In this document: piece by piece, positions 55,133-64,000 of the stretch
Numbering within the stretch: the first letter of the stretch is position 1
Layout of the letters: every line of letters begins with the position of its first letter
Origin: JALSHZ01 sp964614535
GTDB lineage: Bacteria; Pseudomonadota; Gammaproteobacteria; UWMA-0217
Assembly: GCA_964614535.1 (NCBI GenBank)
Contig: CAZTOZ010000024.1
Coordinates: 1 to 64,000 of the forward strand
Direction: 5' to 3'
Length of the DNA: 64,000 nucleotides
Made by a program: the position numbers and the translations under genes
The notes under the pieces: model-generated
What the model saw: the letters and a program-made list of their open reading frames with translations, nothing else
What the model was told of the DNA's origin: nothing
The model's database searches: none

Positions 55133-56049
55133 CAGGACTCCCCGCTGCCGTGGCGGTTCCGCTTGCAGTATTCATGGGCGAAGTCCAGCAGCTTCTCGGT
55201 CGCCGCCTGACGGAACTTCTGCCGCTGCCGGACGAACGAAAACGGCCGCTCCAGCGGCGGATCGAGCGGAATCGCCACCAGCGTGCCCAGCGCCAGCTCC
55301 TTGGCGATCGTCACCTTCGACAGGATCGCGATTCCCATGCCGGCCTCCACCGCCCCCTTGATCGACTCCGGGCTCCCCAGCTCCATGCAGACATTGAGGC
55401 ACTCCGAATCGATCTTGTGCTGCTGCATGTAGTCCTTGATGACATCGCGGGTGCCGGAGCCCTCCTCGCGGCAGATGTAGGGATGCTCCACCAACTGGGC
55501 CGCACTGATGCTCTTGAACTTGGCCACCTCGTGCTCGGGATGGGCCACGACCACCAGCGCATCCACGTCGCAGACATCGACCAGCAGATGCTTGTTGGTG
55601 ACCGGTGCCTCGACCACGGCCAGATCGATGACATTGTCCTCGACCATCGCCACGACACGCTCGGTATTGGACACCTTGAGGCTCAGGCGGATATCGGGAA
55701 AGACCGTTTTGAACTTGCCCAGCAGCGCCGGCAGCATGTACTCGGCCACCGTGGTACTGGCGCCGATGGTGAGCATGCCGCTGACCTCGCCGGTGATCTC
55801 GCGGACGCTGTTCTCCATCTCCTCGTACTGCTCGAAGATCCGTTTGGCGTAGACGAAGACCGTCTCACCGGCGCGGGTCAACGTGACCCGGTTGTGGGTG
55901 CGGTCGAACAGTCGGGTGTTGAAGTGTTCCTCCAGCTGGCGCACCTGGAAGGTCACCGCCGGCTGGGTCATGTGCAGCACCTCCGCCGCCTTGGTGAAGC
56001 TCAGCAACTTGGCAACGGTATGAAAAACCTGAAGTCTTCTGTCGGCCAT
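55132..56049 (-). CDS. LysR-family transcriptional regulator
   Basis: The 305-residue protein has the N-terminal winged HTH (RLQVFHTVAKLLSFTKAAEVLHMTQPAVTFQVRQLEEHF, residues 4-42, given here only as landmarks) and a periplasmic-binding-like effector domain (about 90-295, LTIGASTTVAEYMLPALLGKF). The overall pattern is of the CysL/YeiE subgroup, some of which regulate sulfite or iron-linked genes, but the ligand cannot be told from sequence. It is followed by the small unknown gene with one-base overlap. The RND pump genes lie upstream on the same strand, beyond a strong hairpin. Confidence 0.9.
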   Translation of the reverse strand: MADRRLQVFHTVAKLLSFTKAAEVLHMTQPAVTFQVRQLEEHFNTRLFDRTHNRVTLTRAGETVFVYAKRIFEQYEEMENSVREITGEVSGMLTIGASTTVAEYMLPALLGKFKTVFPDIRLSLKVSNTERVVAMVEDNVIDLAVVEAPVTNKHLLVDVCDVDALVVVAHPEHEVAKFKSISAAQLVEHPYICREEGSGTRDVIKDYMQQHKIDSECLNVCMELGSPESIKGAVEAGMGIAILSKVTIAKELALGTLVAIPLDPPLERPFSFVRQRQKFRQAATEKLLDFAHEYCKRNRHGSGES

Positions 56050-56167
56050 GTCGGTTCCCCTGTCCCTCGTCCGGCCCGGCTCCGTATCGACCAGGCAACC
56101 AAGCGTATAAAAACGATTTATTGTAGTAGAGAATCCACTTTATATAAACCGTTGCGGGCAGCGGAAA

Positions 56168-56199
56168 CGACGGGGGCCGGCAAGTACCGGCCCCCGTCG
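56168..56199 (-). terminator. Long hairpin downstream of the RND operon
   Basis: A 13-bp perfect stem (56168-56180 with 56187-56199, loop CAAGTA in plus orientation) lies 41 bp past the RND permease stop. There is no T run, so termination would be weak or factor-dependent; a 3'-end-stabilising role is also possible. Confidence 0.6.
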
Positions 56200-56239
56200 T
56201 CGGACGACACACTCATTGCCAACGGCGCCGACCGGCCAC

Positions 56240-59200
56240 TCACTCCCTGCCCAGGATCACCCGGTCCACCCGTTTGTAGACATAGGCGTAGTAGAGCACC
56301 GGAATGACCACCAGCGTCAATAGCGTCGAGACCAGCAGGCCGAAGATCAGCGCAATGGCCAGACCACTGAAGATCGGGTCGTTGAGGATGAACGTGGCGC
56401 CGATCATCGCCGCCAGTCCGGTCAGCACGATGGGCTTGGCGCGCACCGCACCGGCCTTGACGACCGCCTCCTGCAGATCCATCCCCGCGCGCACCTGATC
56501 GTTGACGAAGTCCACCAGCAGGATGGAGTTGCGCACGATGATCCCGGCCAGCGCGATCATGCCGATCATCGAAGTGGCGGTGAACTTGGCGCCAAGCAAC
56601 GCGTGGCCGGGCATGACGCCAATGATCGTCAGCGGGATCGGCGCCATGATGACCAGCGGCACCGCGTAGGAGCGGAACTGGGCAACCACGAGCAGGTAGA
56701 TCATCACCATGCCGAAGGCGTAGGCGATGCCCATATCACGGAAGGTCTCATAGGTGACCGTCCACTCGCCATCCCATTTGATGCTGTAGCTGTAGGGGTT
56801 GGCCGGCGGATTGATGAAGTACTGCTCGATGATGCCTTCCCCGGCCAGCTCGGTCTCGTCGAGCGCGAACGAGATCTCGAACATGCCGTAGAGCGGGCTG
56901 TCCAGCTCACCCACCATGTCCCCCATCAGATAGACCACCGGCAGCAGATCCTTGTGATGGATCGCGTGCTCACGGGTGGTCTCCTCGATGCTGACGATCT
57001 CCGACATCGGCACCAGCTGCCCCGACTTGCTGCGGATGCGCAGATCGAGCAGCGATTCGATGTCAGCCTTGTCGGCCTCGGAGAACTCCAACTTCACCGG
57101 AATGGCGTATTTGACGTTGGCGCCATGCAGATAGGTGGGCGCGCTGCCACCGAGCACGGTATTGACCGCCCTCGACACCTGCTGCTGGTTGAGGCCGAGA
57201 ATGGCCGCCTTCTCGCGATCCACATGCAGCACATAGCGCTTCTGCGGATACTCCACACTGTCGTCGATGTCGACGATGTCCGGTGTCCGCGCGAACACTT
57301 CGGCCAGCGCCTTCGAGACCTTGATCTGCCCCTCGTAGTCGAGACCGTAGATCTCGGCGACGATCGGCGCCATCACCGGCGGCCCGGGTGGTACCTCCGC
57401 CAGCTTGACGGTGGCGTCGTGCTTCTTCGCGATCGCCTGCAGCGGCTCCCGCACCGACAGCGCGATGTCGTGACTCTTGCGGTCGCGGTGATGCTTGTCC
57501 ACCAGATTGACCTGGATATCCCCGAGATACGACCCCTTGCGGAGATAGTACTGCCGCACCAGGCCGTTGAAGTTGATCGGTCCCGAGGTGCCGGCATAGA
57601 CCTGCAGGTTCTCCACCTCGGGCACGGTCTCCAGGTAGGCGGCCAACTCGTCGAGCACCCGTTTGGTCTGCTCCAGCGTGGTGCCTTCCGGCATGTTGAC
57701 GACGACCTGGAACTCCGACTTGTTGTCGAATGGCAGCATCTTCAGCACCACCACCTTGAACACCGCCAGCGACACCGACAACGCGATCAGAATCATGATG
57801 ACGGCGAACAGGCTGCGGCGCTTGCCCTTGCCCTCGTCCCCGTTGAGAAAGGTGCCGACCCCCCTGTCGAACAGCCTGTTCAGCCACGCCGGGGTCGCCT
57901 CGCCGTGATGGCTGCTGAAATCCACCTTGCGCAGCACCTTGTAGGTGAGCCACGGTGTCACTACATAGGCCACCACCAGCGAGATCAGCATGCCCATGCT
58001 GGCGTTGATCGGGATCGGGCTCATGTACGGCCCCATCAGGCCGGTGACGAAGGCCATCGGCATCAGCGCCGCGATGACGGTGAAGGTGGCCAGAATGGTC
58101 GGGCCGCCCACCTCGTCCACGGCAGCCGGGATCACCTCGAGAATCTTCTTGCCGCCCATGCTGAGATGGCGATGGATGTTTTCCACCACGACGATGGCAT
58201 CGTCGACCAGAATCCCGATCGAGAAGATCAGCGCAAACAGCGACACCCGGTTGAGGGTGAAGCCGTAGGCCCAGGAGGCGAACAGCGTGATCATCAGCGT
58301 GATGATCACGGCCACGCCGACGATGCCCGCCTCGCGCCAGCCCATGGTCAGCCAGACCAGCAACACCACCGAGGCGGTGGCGAACAACAGCTTGTGGATC
58401 AGTTTGTCGGCCTTGTCCTTGGCGGTCTGGCCATAGTTACGGGTGATTTCCACATGGACGCCTTCGGGGATGAAAATCCCTTCGAGCTGCTGGAAACGCT
58501 CGATCACCTTCTCGGCGATGTCGACAGCGTTCTTGCCCGGCTGCTTGGCCACCGCGATCGTGACCGCCGGGGTGTTGCTGACGACCCCCTTCTCGGTATA
58601 GGCAACGTACTGGCTCGGCTGATCGGGGCCACGGCTGACCTCGGCCACCTCCTCCAGATAGACCGGCTTGCCGTTGAAGACGCCGACGACCAGACTGGCC
58701 ACCTCCTCCACCGAGGCGAGGAAGGTACCGGCCTGCACCTGGATCTCCTCGTTGCCGGTGACCACGTTGACCGCATCCCGGGAGCTGTTGGCCGCCCGCA
58801 GCGAAGCGGCGATGTCGTCGATCGACAACCCGTAACCGGCCAGCCTCTGCGGATCGAGCCGCACCGACACCACCTGCGGCGCACCACCGATGGTGTAGAT
58901 CTGCCGCGTGCCGGGAACACGCTTGAGCTCGGTCTCGAGGGCGTGGGCCACCTGCAGCAGATCATAGGCGCTGCGGTTCTGGTCGTCGGTCCACAACGTC
59001 GCCGTCACGATGGGCACGTCGTCGATGCCCTTCGGCTTGATGATCGGCTGCAACACCCCGAGCCCGGGCGGCAGCCAGTCCATATTGGAGGCGATCTTGT
59101 TGTAGAGCCGCACCAGCGCATCGGTGCGATCCTCACCCACCTTGAACTGGACCGTCAGAATCGCCCGCCCGGGATAGGACGACGAATAGACGTGCTTGAT

Positions 59201-59452
59201 GCCGGAGATCTCCGACAGCACTTGCTCGGCCGGCCCGGCCACCAGATGCTCCACCTCCGATGCGGTGGCGCCCGGGAACGGAATCAGCACATTGGCAAAG
59301 GTGACGTTGATCTGCGGCTCCTCCTCGCGTGGCGTGACCATCACCGCGAACAGCCCCAGCAACAGCCCCACCAGCGCCAGCAGCGGCGTGATGGCGTTGT
59401 TCTGGAACTTTGCTGCGATGCGGCCGGAGATACCCATCGCTGAATCACTCAT
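56240..59452 (-). CDS. RND-family efflux permease
   Basis: The 1070-residue inner-membrane pump has the RND layout of twelve membrane helices and two large periplasmic loops. Visible motifs are the N-terminal FQNNAITPLLALVGLLLGLF, then VTPREEEPQINVTFANV, the proton-relay helix FSIGILVDDAIVVVENIHR with the Asp pair, and the C-terminal GLLVSTLLTLVVIPVLYY. The REEEPQI signature places it in a subgroup of uncharacterised RND pumps distinct from AcrB and CusA; the substrate is unknown. It overlaps the adaptor gene by 8 bp. Confidence 0.95.
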   Translation of the reverse strand: MSDSAMGISGRIAAKFQNNAITPLLALVGLLLGLFAVMVTPREEEPQINVTFANVLIPFPGATASEVEHLVAGPAEQVLSEISGIKHVYSSSYPGRAILTVQFKVGEDRTDALVRLYNKIASNMDWLPPGLGVLQPIIKPKGIDDVPIVTATLWTDDQNRSAYDLLQVAHALETELKRVPGTRQIYTIGGAPQVVSVRLDPQRLAGYGLSIDDIAASLRAANSSRDAVNVVTGNEEIQVQAGTFLASVEEVASLVVGVFNGKPVYLEEVAEVSRGPDQPSQYVAYTEKGVVSNTPAVTIAVAKQPGKNAVDIAEKVIERFQQLEGIFIPEGVHVEITRNYGQTAKDKADKLIHKLLFATASVVLLVWLTMGWREAGIVGVAVIITLMITLFASWAYGFTLNRVSLFALIFSIGILVDDAIVVVENIHRHLSMGGKKILEVIPAAVDEVGGPTILATFTVIAALMPMAFVTGLMGPYMSPIPINASMGMLISLVVAYVVTPWLTYKVLRKVDFSSHHGEATPAWLNRLFDRGVGTFLNGDEGKGKRRSLFAVIMILIALSVSLAVFKVVVLKMLPFDNKSEFQVVVNMPEGTTLEQTKRVLDELAAYLETVPEVENLQVYAGTSGPINFNGLVRQYYLRKGSYLGDIQVNLVDKHHRDRKSHDIALSVREPLQAIAKKHDATVKLAEVPPGPPVMAPIVAEIYGLDYEGQIKVSKALAEVFARTPDIVDIDDSVEYPQKRYVLHVDREKAAILGLNQQQVSRAVNTVLGGSAPTYLHGANVKYAIPVKLEFSEADKADIESLLDLRIRSKSGQLVPMSEIVSIEETTREHAIHHKDLLPVVYLMGDMVGELDSPLYGMFEISFALDETELAGEGIIEQYFINPPANPYSYSIKWDGEWTVTYETFRDMGIAYAFGMVMIYLLVVAQFRSYAVPLVIMAPIPLTIIGVMPGHALLGAKFTATSMIGMIALAGIIVRNSILLVDFVNDQVRAGMDLQEAVVKAGAVRAKPIVLTGLAAMIGATFILNDPIFSGLAIALIFGLLVSTLLTLVVIPVLYYAYVYKRVDRVILGRE

Positions 59453-60527
59453 GGTGCTTCGCCTCCCCGCGAACCCGGCGCTTCAGATAGCCGGCGGCGG
59501 CCACCGGATCGAGCGCGACCCGCTCGCCTTCACTCAGACCGGCCAGCACCACCACCTTGCCATCCCGGGTGGTCTTTCCGACCCGGATCTGCCGCAACGA
59601 GACCCGACCCTCGTCATCGACGACATAGACGCCGGTGACCTCGCCGCGATAGACCACCGCCTGCGCCGGCACCACCAGCTGCGCCTTTTCACCGACCACG
59701 AAAGCCACCTTGACGAACATGCCCGGAAACAGCCCCTCGACCCCCTCGGCCAGATTGGCACGCACGCGGAAAGTGTTGGAGACCGGATCGGCATAGGGGA
59801 AGAAGGTGAGATCCTTGACCGGAATGCCCTTGTGATCGTGCATCAACAGGACGCGGGCCTTCTTGTACTTGCGGATCTTGTTGATCAGGCTCTGCGGCAC
59901 ATTGACGTTGACCCGCAGCTTCTCCAGCGAAACGCCGGTCATCAGCGGCTGACCCACGTTGACGAATTCACCGAGATGCACGTGACGAACCTTGACGATC
60001 CCGCTGTAGGGCGCCCGCACCACGGTGCTGTCGGTCTGCTCCCGCGCCTTGGCGCGCGCCGCCAGCGCCGCGTCGAGACGTGCCTCCGCCGCCCGCAGGC
60101 TGGCGGTGGCGCGATCGAACTGCGACTTGGAGACCAGCTTGCGCTCGTAGATGTCCTTGACCCGCTCATACTCCTGACGCGCTTCGGCGAGGCGTGCCCG
60201 CGCCTCGGCCACGGCCGCATTGGCCGCCTTCAACCCGGCTTTCTGCTTGGTCGCCTTGATCCGCAGGATCACCTCACCCTGCTTCACGTAGTCGTCCACG
60301 TCATAGTAGATGTCGGTGATCGTGCCCGAGGTCTCGGCCGACACCGTGGTTTCGTTCACCGCATCGACGGTGCCATTGAGAATTCGCTCATAGTCCACCT
60401 TCTCCACCGCAACAGACGTAACATCGAACGGCAAGGCGGTCTCCTGCTGCTGTTCCCGCGCCGGCTCGGCATCGGCCAGCACCGTCGTCGCCAGCAGACC
60501 CAGGCATAAAATCAGATAGTTACGCAT
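59445..60527 (-). CDS. RND efflux periplasmic adaptor (membrane fusion protein)
   Basis: The 360-residue protein has a signal peptide (LILCLGLLATTVLADA), a lipoyl-like half-motif (TVSAETSGTITDIYYDVDDYVKQGE), a helical hairpin (about 95-165, rich in Ala/Arg/Glu), the second lipoyl half (VRAPYSGIVKVRHVHLGEFVNVGQ) and the beta-barrel and membrane-proximal domains. Adaptors join the RND permease to an outer-membrane channel; no TolC-like gene is in the window. The start at 60527 has GGGAG upstream; 12 further codons upstream are open. Confidence 0.94.
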   Translation of the reverse strand: MRNYLILCLGLLATTVLADAEPAREQQQETALPFDVTSVAVEKVDYERILNGTVDAVNETTVSAETSGTITDIYYDVDDYVKQGEVILRIKATKQKAGLKAANAAVAEARARLAEARQEYERVKDIYERKLVSKSQFDRATASLRAAEARLDAALAARAKAREQTDSTVVRAPYSGIVKVRHVHLGEFVNVGQPLMTGVSLEKLRVNVNVPQSLINKIRKYKKARVLLMHDHKGIPVKDLTFFPYADPVSNTFRVRANLAEGVEGLFPGMFVKVAFVVGEKAQLVVPAQAVVYRGEVTGVYVVDDEGRVSLRQIRVGKTTRDGKVVVLAGLSEGERVALDPVAAAGYLKRRVRGEAKHHE

Positions 60528-60752
60528 TGTTCTCCCTCGAACTCGAAAAATTTGGCGGATCATATCAGGGAATATCAGCGTTTTCTAATATTCCACGCAA
60601 TCCCGCTTGGTAATCGTCAAAAATCGGAAATTCATCGGCATTCCATCGCCGCAGCGCGGATGGATCTCTTAATATGGGGGCATGGTACTGAGTTGCACCA
60701 CCCGGTGCCCGGTACAATCCAAGGGTTTCCACTACCGAAGCGGACAGTCGAA

Positions 60753-61256
60753 ATGAACACCATGCGCAGCACCGTCATGCTCCTTGTCACCCTGCTCGCC
60801 GCCATCCCGCCCGCGGCAGTGTTCGGCAAGACGTTCAAATGGGTCGACGCGCGCGGCGGCGTACACTATACCCAGGTTCCACCGACCGAACCCGGCTCAC
60901 GCATCCTCGAGGTGACCGGCGGCAACGACGAATCGAAGCAACGGCAGCCGGCCGGCCGGACGGCTGCCGCCCAACCGGCCGGAGAGGCCGGCGCCGAGCA
61001 GATCCAGCCGGCCCAGTACCACGTGCTCGAGGCCGACGAGAAGTCGGCCGCGGAGGCCCGCAAGGCGGAGGCACTGCGCAAGCAACAGCAGGAAGAGGCC
61101 TGCAACGCCCTGCGCAACAACCTGAAGATCCTGCGCCAGAACACCCGCATCCGCATCCGCAGCGGCGACGACAAGGAACCCCGGGTGCTGACCCCGGAGG
61201 AGCGCGAGGCACGCATCCGCGAATACAGCGAGAGTCTTGATAAGATGTGTCAGTGA
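60753..61256 (+). CDS. DUF4124 secreted protein
   Basis: The 167-residue protein has a signal peptide (MLLVTLLAAIPPAAVFG) followed by the DUF4124 segment KTFKWVDARGGVHYTQVPPT (about 26-45), then a Gln/Ala-rich linker and a coiled-coil C-terminal half with two Cys. DUF4124 proteins are common in gammaproteobacteria and of unknown function, probably periplasmic. It is followed by the MIF-family gene after 28 bp. Confidence 0.9.
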   Translation: MNTMRSTVMLLVTLLAAIPPAAVFGKTFKWVDARGGVHYTQVPPTEPGSRILEVTGGNDESKQRQPAGRTAAAQPAGEAGAEQIQPAQYHVLEADEKSAAEARKAEALRKQQQEEACNALRNNLKILRQNTRIRIRSGDDKEPRVLTPEEREARIREYSESLDKMCQ

Positions 61257-61284
61257 AACCATCATCACCACGCTGGAGTCACCG

Positions 61285-61623
61285 ATGCCCTTGCTGAAGA
61301 TCGAAACCAACGTCTCCATCGACGATCCACAGACGATGATCGCCGACTGCTCGCGCGCCGTGGCCGAGATGCTCGGCAAACCGGAACGCTATGTGATGGT
61401 CTCGCTGCAACACAATCCGGCGATGTACTTTGGCGGCAGCGACGCGCCACTGGCCTATCTGGAGCTCAAGAGCCTGGGCTTGCCGGAAGAACGCAGCGGC
61501 GACTTCTCCGCCACCCTCTGCGCATTGACGAGCCGACACCTCGGCGTGGCAGCGGATCGCACCTATATCGAATTCAGCAGCCCGCCACGCCACCTCTGGG
61601 GCTGGAACTCGACCACCTTCTGA
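61285..61623 (+). CDS. Tautomerase/MIF family protein
   Basis: The 112-residue protein has the tautomerase-superfamily start with catalytic Pro2 (MPLLKIETNVSID), the MIF-like middle (KPERYVMVSLQHNPAMYFGG, ending in the SDAPLAYLELKSLG strand) and length typical of MIF/phenylpyruvate tautomerases. It is probably a trimer. The physiological substrate of bacterial MIF homologues is not known. Confidence 0.9.
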   Translation: MPLLKIETNVSIDDPQTMIADCSRAVAEMLGKPERYVMVSLQHNPAMYFGGSDAPLAYLELKSLGLPEERSGDFSATLCALTSRHLGVAADRTYIEFSSPPRHLWGWNSTTF

Positions 61624-61751
61624 TCACGCCCACGGCCCGGCCGGGCGTGACGGCCGGCGAAACCGGAACATCGGCCCCGATGCCCCGGCGTTGAATCCCG
61701 GCAACGCCTGCGCCAGAATGACGCTCCCTTTTTCGCCGAGCTGTCACCGTC

Positions 61752-63473
61752 ATGCGCGTTTCCCGTTTTCCCCTCTCCACGCTCAAAGAGACCCCCGCCG
61801 ACGCGGAAGTCGTCAGCCACCGCCTGATGCTGCGCGCCGGGCTGATCCGCCGCCTCGCCGCCGGCCTCTACACCTGGAAACCGTTGGGCCTGAAAGTGCT
61901 GCGCAACGTCGAACGCATCATCCGCGAGGAGATGGACGCCAGCGGCGCCATCGAGCTGCTGATGCCCGTGGTGCAACCGGCCGAGCTGTGGCAGGAGTCC
62001 GGTCGCTGGGAGAAGTACGGCCCGGAGTTGCTGCGGCTGCACGACCGCCACGACCGCGAATTCTGCCTCGGTCCCACCCACGAGGAGGTGATCACCGACT
62101 ACGCCCGCAAGGAGATTCGCAGCTACAAGCAGTTGCCGGTCAACTACTACCAGATCCAGACCAAGTTCCGCGACGAGATCCGGCCGCGCTTCGGCGTGAT
62201 GCGCGCGCGCGAATTCATCATGAAGGACGCCTATTCGTTCCATTTGGACAAGGATTCGCTGGCGCAGACCTACCAGCGGATGTTCGACACCTACAGCCGC
62301 ATCTTCGACCGGATGGGGCTGGAGTACCGCCCGGTCGCGGCCGACACCGGCTCGATCGGCGGCAAGGCCTCCCACGAGTTCCATGTGCTGGCGGAGTCCG
62401 GCGAGGACGCCATCGCCTTCTCCGACACGAGCGACTATGCCGCCAACGTCGAACTGGCCCCCACCCAACCGGTCGAGCCGGCCGGGGAAGCCACCGAAAC
62501 CATGGCCGAAGTGGCCACCCCGGGCGCCGAGCGCATCGAGCAGGTGAGCGAGTATCTCGGTGTGCCCCCCGACCGCATCGTCAAGACGCTCATCGTCGAA
62601 GGCAGCGACGAGGCCACCCCGTTGGTCGCCCTGCTGCTGCGCGGTGATCACGAACTCAATGCCATCAAGGCGGAAAAGCTCCCCGGCGTGCGGCAGCCGC
62701 TGCGTTTGGCCAGCGATGCCGAGATCGAGCAGGCCACCGGCGCCCGGCCCGGCTCCATCGGCCCGGTGGGGCTGACACTGCCGATCGTCGCCGACCACGC
62801 CGTGCTCGGCCTGCGCGACTTCGTCTGCGGCGCCAACCGGACCGGCCACCATCTGACCGGTGTCAACTTCGGTCGCGACCTGCCCGTGCCCGAGGCAGCC
62901 GACCTGCGCAATGTCGTCAACGGCGACCCCAGCCCCGACGGCAACGGCACGCTGAAGATCGTCCGTGGCATCGAGGTGGGGCACATCTTCCAGCTCGGCA
63001 CCACCTACAGCGAGGCGATGGAGCTGAAAGTGCTGGACGAGAACGGCAAGGCCACGGTGCTGGAGATGGGCTGCTACGGCATCGGCGTTACCCGCATCGT
63101 CGCCGCCGCCATTGAACAGAACCACGATGACGCCGGCATCATCTGGCCCGAGGCGATCGCCCCGTTCACCGTGGCACTGGCACCGATCAATCTGCACAAG
63201 TCACAGCGGCTGCGCGAAGCGGTCGAGGCGCTCTACCAGGAAATGCGGGACGCGGGCATCGACGTGCTGCTCGACGACCGCAAGATCCGCCCCGGCGTGA
63301 TGTTCGCCGATCTCGAACTGATCGGCATCCCCCACCGGGTGGTCTTCAGCGAACGCGGACTGGACGAAGGGGTGGTGGAGTACAAATCACGGCGAAGCGG
63401 TGGCAAACCGGAGAACATCCCCCTCTCCGACATCGTGGGCTTTCTTCGCGACCGGCTCGAAGCCGGTCGCTGA
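61752..63473 (+). CDS. proS: Prolyl-tRNA synthetase
   Basis: ProS charges tRNA-Pro. The 573-residue bacterial-type enzyme has motif 2 (TKFRDEIRPRFGVMRAREF, then KDAYSFH), an inserted YbaK-like editing domain (about 225-405) that clears Ala-tRNA-Pro, motif 3 (GCYGIGVTRIVAAAIEQNHD) and the anticodon-binding C-terminus. E. coli ProS is 572 residues. An exact 10-bp hairpin covers its last codons. Confidence 0.98.
   Translation: MRVSRFPLSTLKETPADAEVVSHRLMLRAGLIRRLAAGLYTWKPLGLKVLRNVERIIREEMDASGAIELLMPVVQPAELWQESGRWEKYGPELLRLHDRHDREFCLGPTHEEVITDYARKEIRSYKQLPVNYYQIQTKFRDEIRPRFGVMRAREFIMKDAYSFHLDKDSLAQTYQRMFDTYSRIFDRMGLEYRPVAADTGSIGGKASHEFHVLAESGEDAIAFSDTSDYAANVELAPTQPVEPAGEATETMAEVATPGAERIEQVSEYLGVPPDRIVKTLIVEGSDEATPLVALLLRGDHELNAIKAEKLPGVRQPLRLASDAEIEQATGARPGSIGPVGLTLPIVADHAVLGLRDFVCGANRTGHHLTGVNFGRDLPVPEAADLRNVVNGDPSPDGNGTLKIVRGIEVGHIFQLGTTYSEAMELKVLDENGKATVLEMGCYGIGVTRIVAAAIEQNHDDAGIIWPEAIAPFTVALAPINLHKSQRLREAVEALYQEMRDAGIDVLLDDRKIRPGVMFADLELIGIPHRVVFSERGLDEGVVEYKSRRSGGKPENIPLSDIVGFLRDRLEAGR
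63448..63470. terminator. Hairpin at the proS 3' end
   Basis: GCGACCGGCT (63448-63457) pairs perfectly with AGCCGGTCGC (63461-63470) around CGA, immediately before the proS stop. The FKBP gene converges 5 bp away, so the hairpin could serve both strands, though neither side has a T run. Confidence 0.45.
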
Positions 63474-63478
63474 GCCAC

Positions 63479-63955
63479 TCACTCCTCGACCTTCAACAAC
63501 TCCACGTCGAAGATCAGCGTCTCGCTCGGCCCAATGGCCGCGCCGGCGCCTCGGTGGCCATAGCCCAACGACGGCGGAATGAAGAGCCGGTAGTGGGCGC
63601 CCTCGCGCATCAATTGCAACCCCTCGGTCCATCCCTTGATGACGCGGTCGAGGCCAAAGGTGATCGGCTTGTTGCGACGATAGGAGCTGTCGAACACACT
63701 GCCGTCGAGATGCCGGCCCTCGTAGTGGACGGTCACGCGCGAGGCCGGCCCGGGCCGCTTGCCGCTTCCCCGGCGAACGACCTGGTATTGCAGCCCACTC
63801 GCGGTGACCTCGACCCCTTCGGCCAGGCGGTTCTTTTCCAGAAACGCCTGGCCGGCCTTTTCGTTGATCTCCATCAGGCTCTCGGCCCGGGTGACGGTTG
63901 CGACCAGGCAGAGAGCCAATGCCAGCACCGCCTTCGTTCTCGATTGTCCATTCAT
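63479..63955 (-). CDS. FKBP-type peptidyl-prolyl cis-trans isomerase, secreted
   Basis: The 158-residue protein has a signal peptide (VLALALCLVATVTRA), a short N-terminal helix (EINEKAGQAFLEKN) as in FklB/FkpA dimerisation regions, and a complete FKBP domain (about 50-158, VTVHYEGRHLDGSVFDSSY, VIKGWTEGLQLMREGAHYRL, IPPSLGYGHRGAG, LIFDVELL). It likely assists folding in the periplasm. The start at 63955 begins the signal sequence; 14 upstream codons are open but not signal-like. Confidence 0.94.
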   Translation of the reverse strand: MNGQSRTKAVLALALCLVATVTRAESLMEINEKAGQAFLEKNRLAEGVEVTASGLQYQVVRRGSGKRPGPASRVTVHYEGRHLDGSVFDSSYRRNKPITFGLDRVIKGWTEGLQLMREGAHYRLFIPPSLGYGHRGAGAAIGPSETLIFDVELLKVEE

Positions 63956-64000
63956 CGTCTTTTCTCTCGGTTCCACAGGCGCTCGCCCTGGCGCCACGGG

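Noticed and set aside
56603..59443. Open frame of 946 codons on the plus strand
   Set aside because: It is antisense to the RND permease and has the same His/Asp/Arg-rich shadow composition.

Overview
The window reads as a block of GC-rich chromosome (GC well above 60% by eye) from a gammaproteobacterium. Gene order and protein lengths in the conserved parts match that class: guaB-guaA, the rpsB-tsf-pyrH-frr-uppS-cdsA-dxr-rseP-bamA-skp-lpxD-fabZ-lpxA string, nrdR-ribD, and pqiABC. Several genes point to a sulfur-oxidising, probably autotrophic lifestyle. These are a dissimilatory-type ATP sulfurylase (sat), a pyrophosphate-dependent phosphofructokinase (pfp), a K+-independent H+-pyrophosphatase (hppA), a small secreted protein resembling SoxXA-binding protein (SoxK), and a secreted Tyr/Gly/Pro-rich protein resembling sulfur globule proteins. 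I cannot name the species.

Layout. 1-1.6 kb: a broken left edge in which a truncated glutaredoxin runs out of frame into an internal piece of an FMN-dependent glutamate synthase-like gene, followed by an AraC-type regulator of lower GC. 1.7-4.8 kb: guaB-guaA. 5-10.8 kb: SoxK-like gene, xseA, a lower-GC WecA-type glycosyl-phosphate transferase with a long C-terminal extension, tilS and accA. 10.8-16.1 kb: glyA-nrdR-ribD-(proteasome-like peptidase)-ribE-ribBX, all on the minus strand. 16.3-22.2 kb (plus): a BON/OmpA protein, a membrane-anchored coiled-coil/HhH protein, ettA, a HerA-like ATPase and a PPK2 kinase. 22.2-34.7 kb (minus): the translation and envelope biogenesis string from rpsB to lpxA. 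35-39.4 kb: the sulfur-globule-like gene, then a pqiA-pqiA-pqiB-pqiC operon. 39.6-43.2 kb (plus): sat, pfp, hemC. 43.2-48 kb (minus): a hybrid histidine kinase, a LuxR-type response regulator, a lone Hpt protein, a 675-bp gap rich in inverted repeats, and a CBS-pair protein. 48.3-51.3 kb (minus): hppA and orn. 51.5-53.7 kb (plus): an M48 protease and rsgA. 53.7-60.5 kb (minus): an AI-2E-family permease, a small unknown protein, a LysR regulator and an RND pump with its adaptor. 60.7-64 kb: a DUF4124 protein, a MIF-family protein, proS and a secreted FKBP isomerase.

How the genes fit together. Three pyrophosphate-linked enzymes (sat, pfp, hppA) lie within 11 kb. Together they would let the cell exchange energy between APS/sulfate metabolism, reversible glycolysis and the proton gradient. 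Most of the rest is housekeeping. The least explained items are the proteasome-like peptidase with an N-terminal Ser inside the riboflavin operon, the gap at 46.9-47.55 kb, the leader upstream of hppA, and the chimeric left edge. I found no CRISPR array, insertion sequence, rRNA or tRNA.
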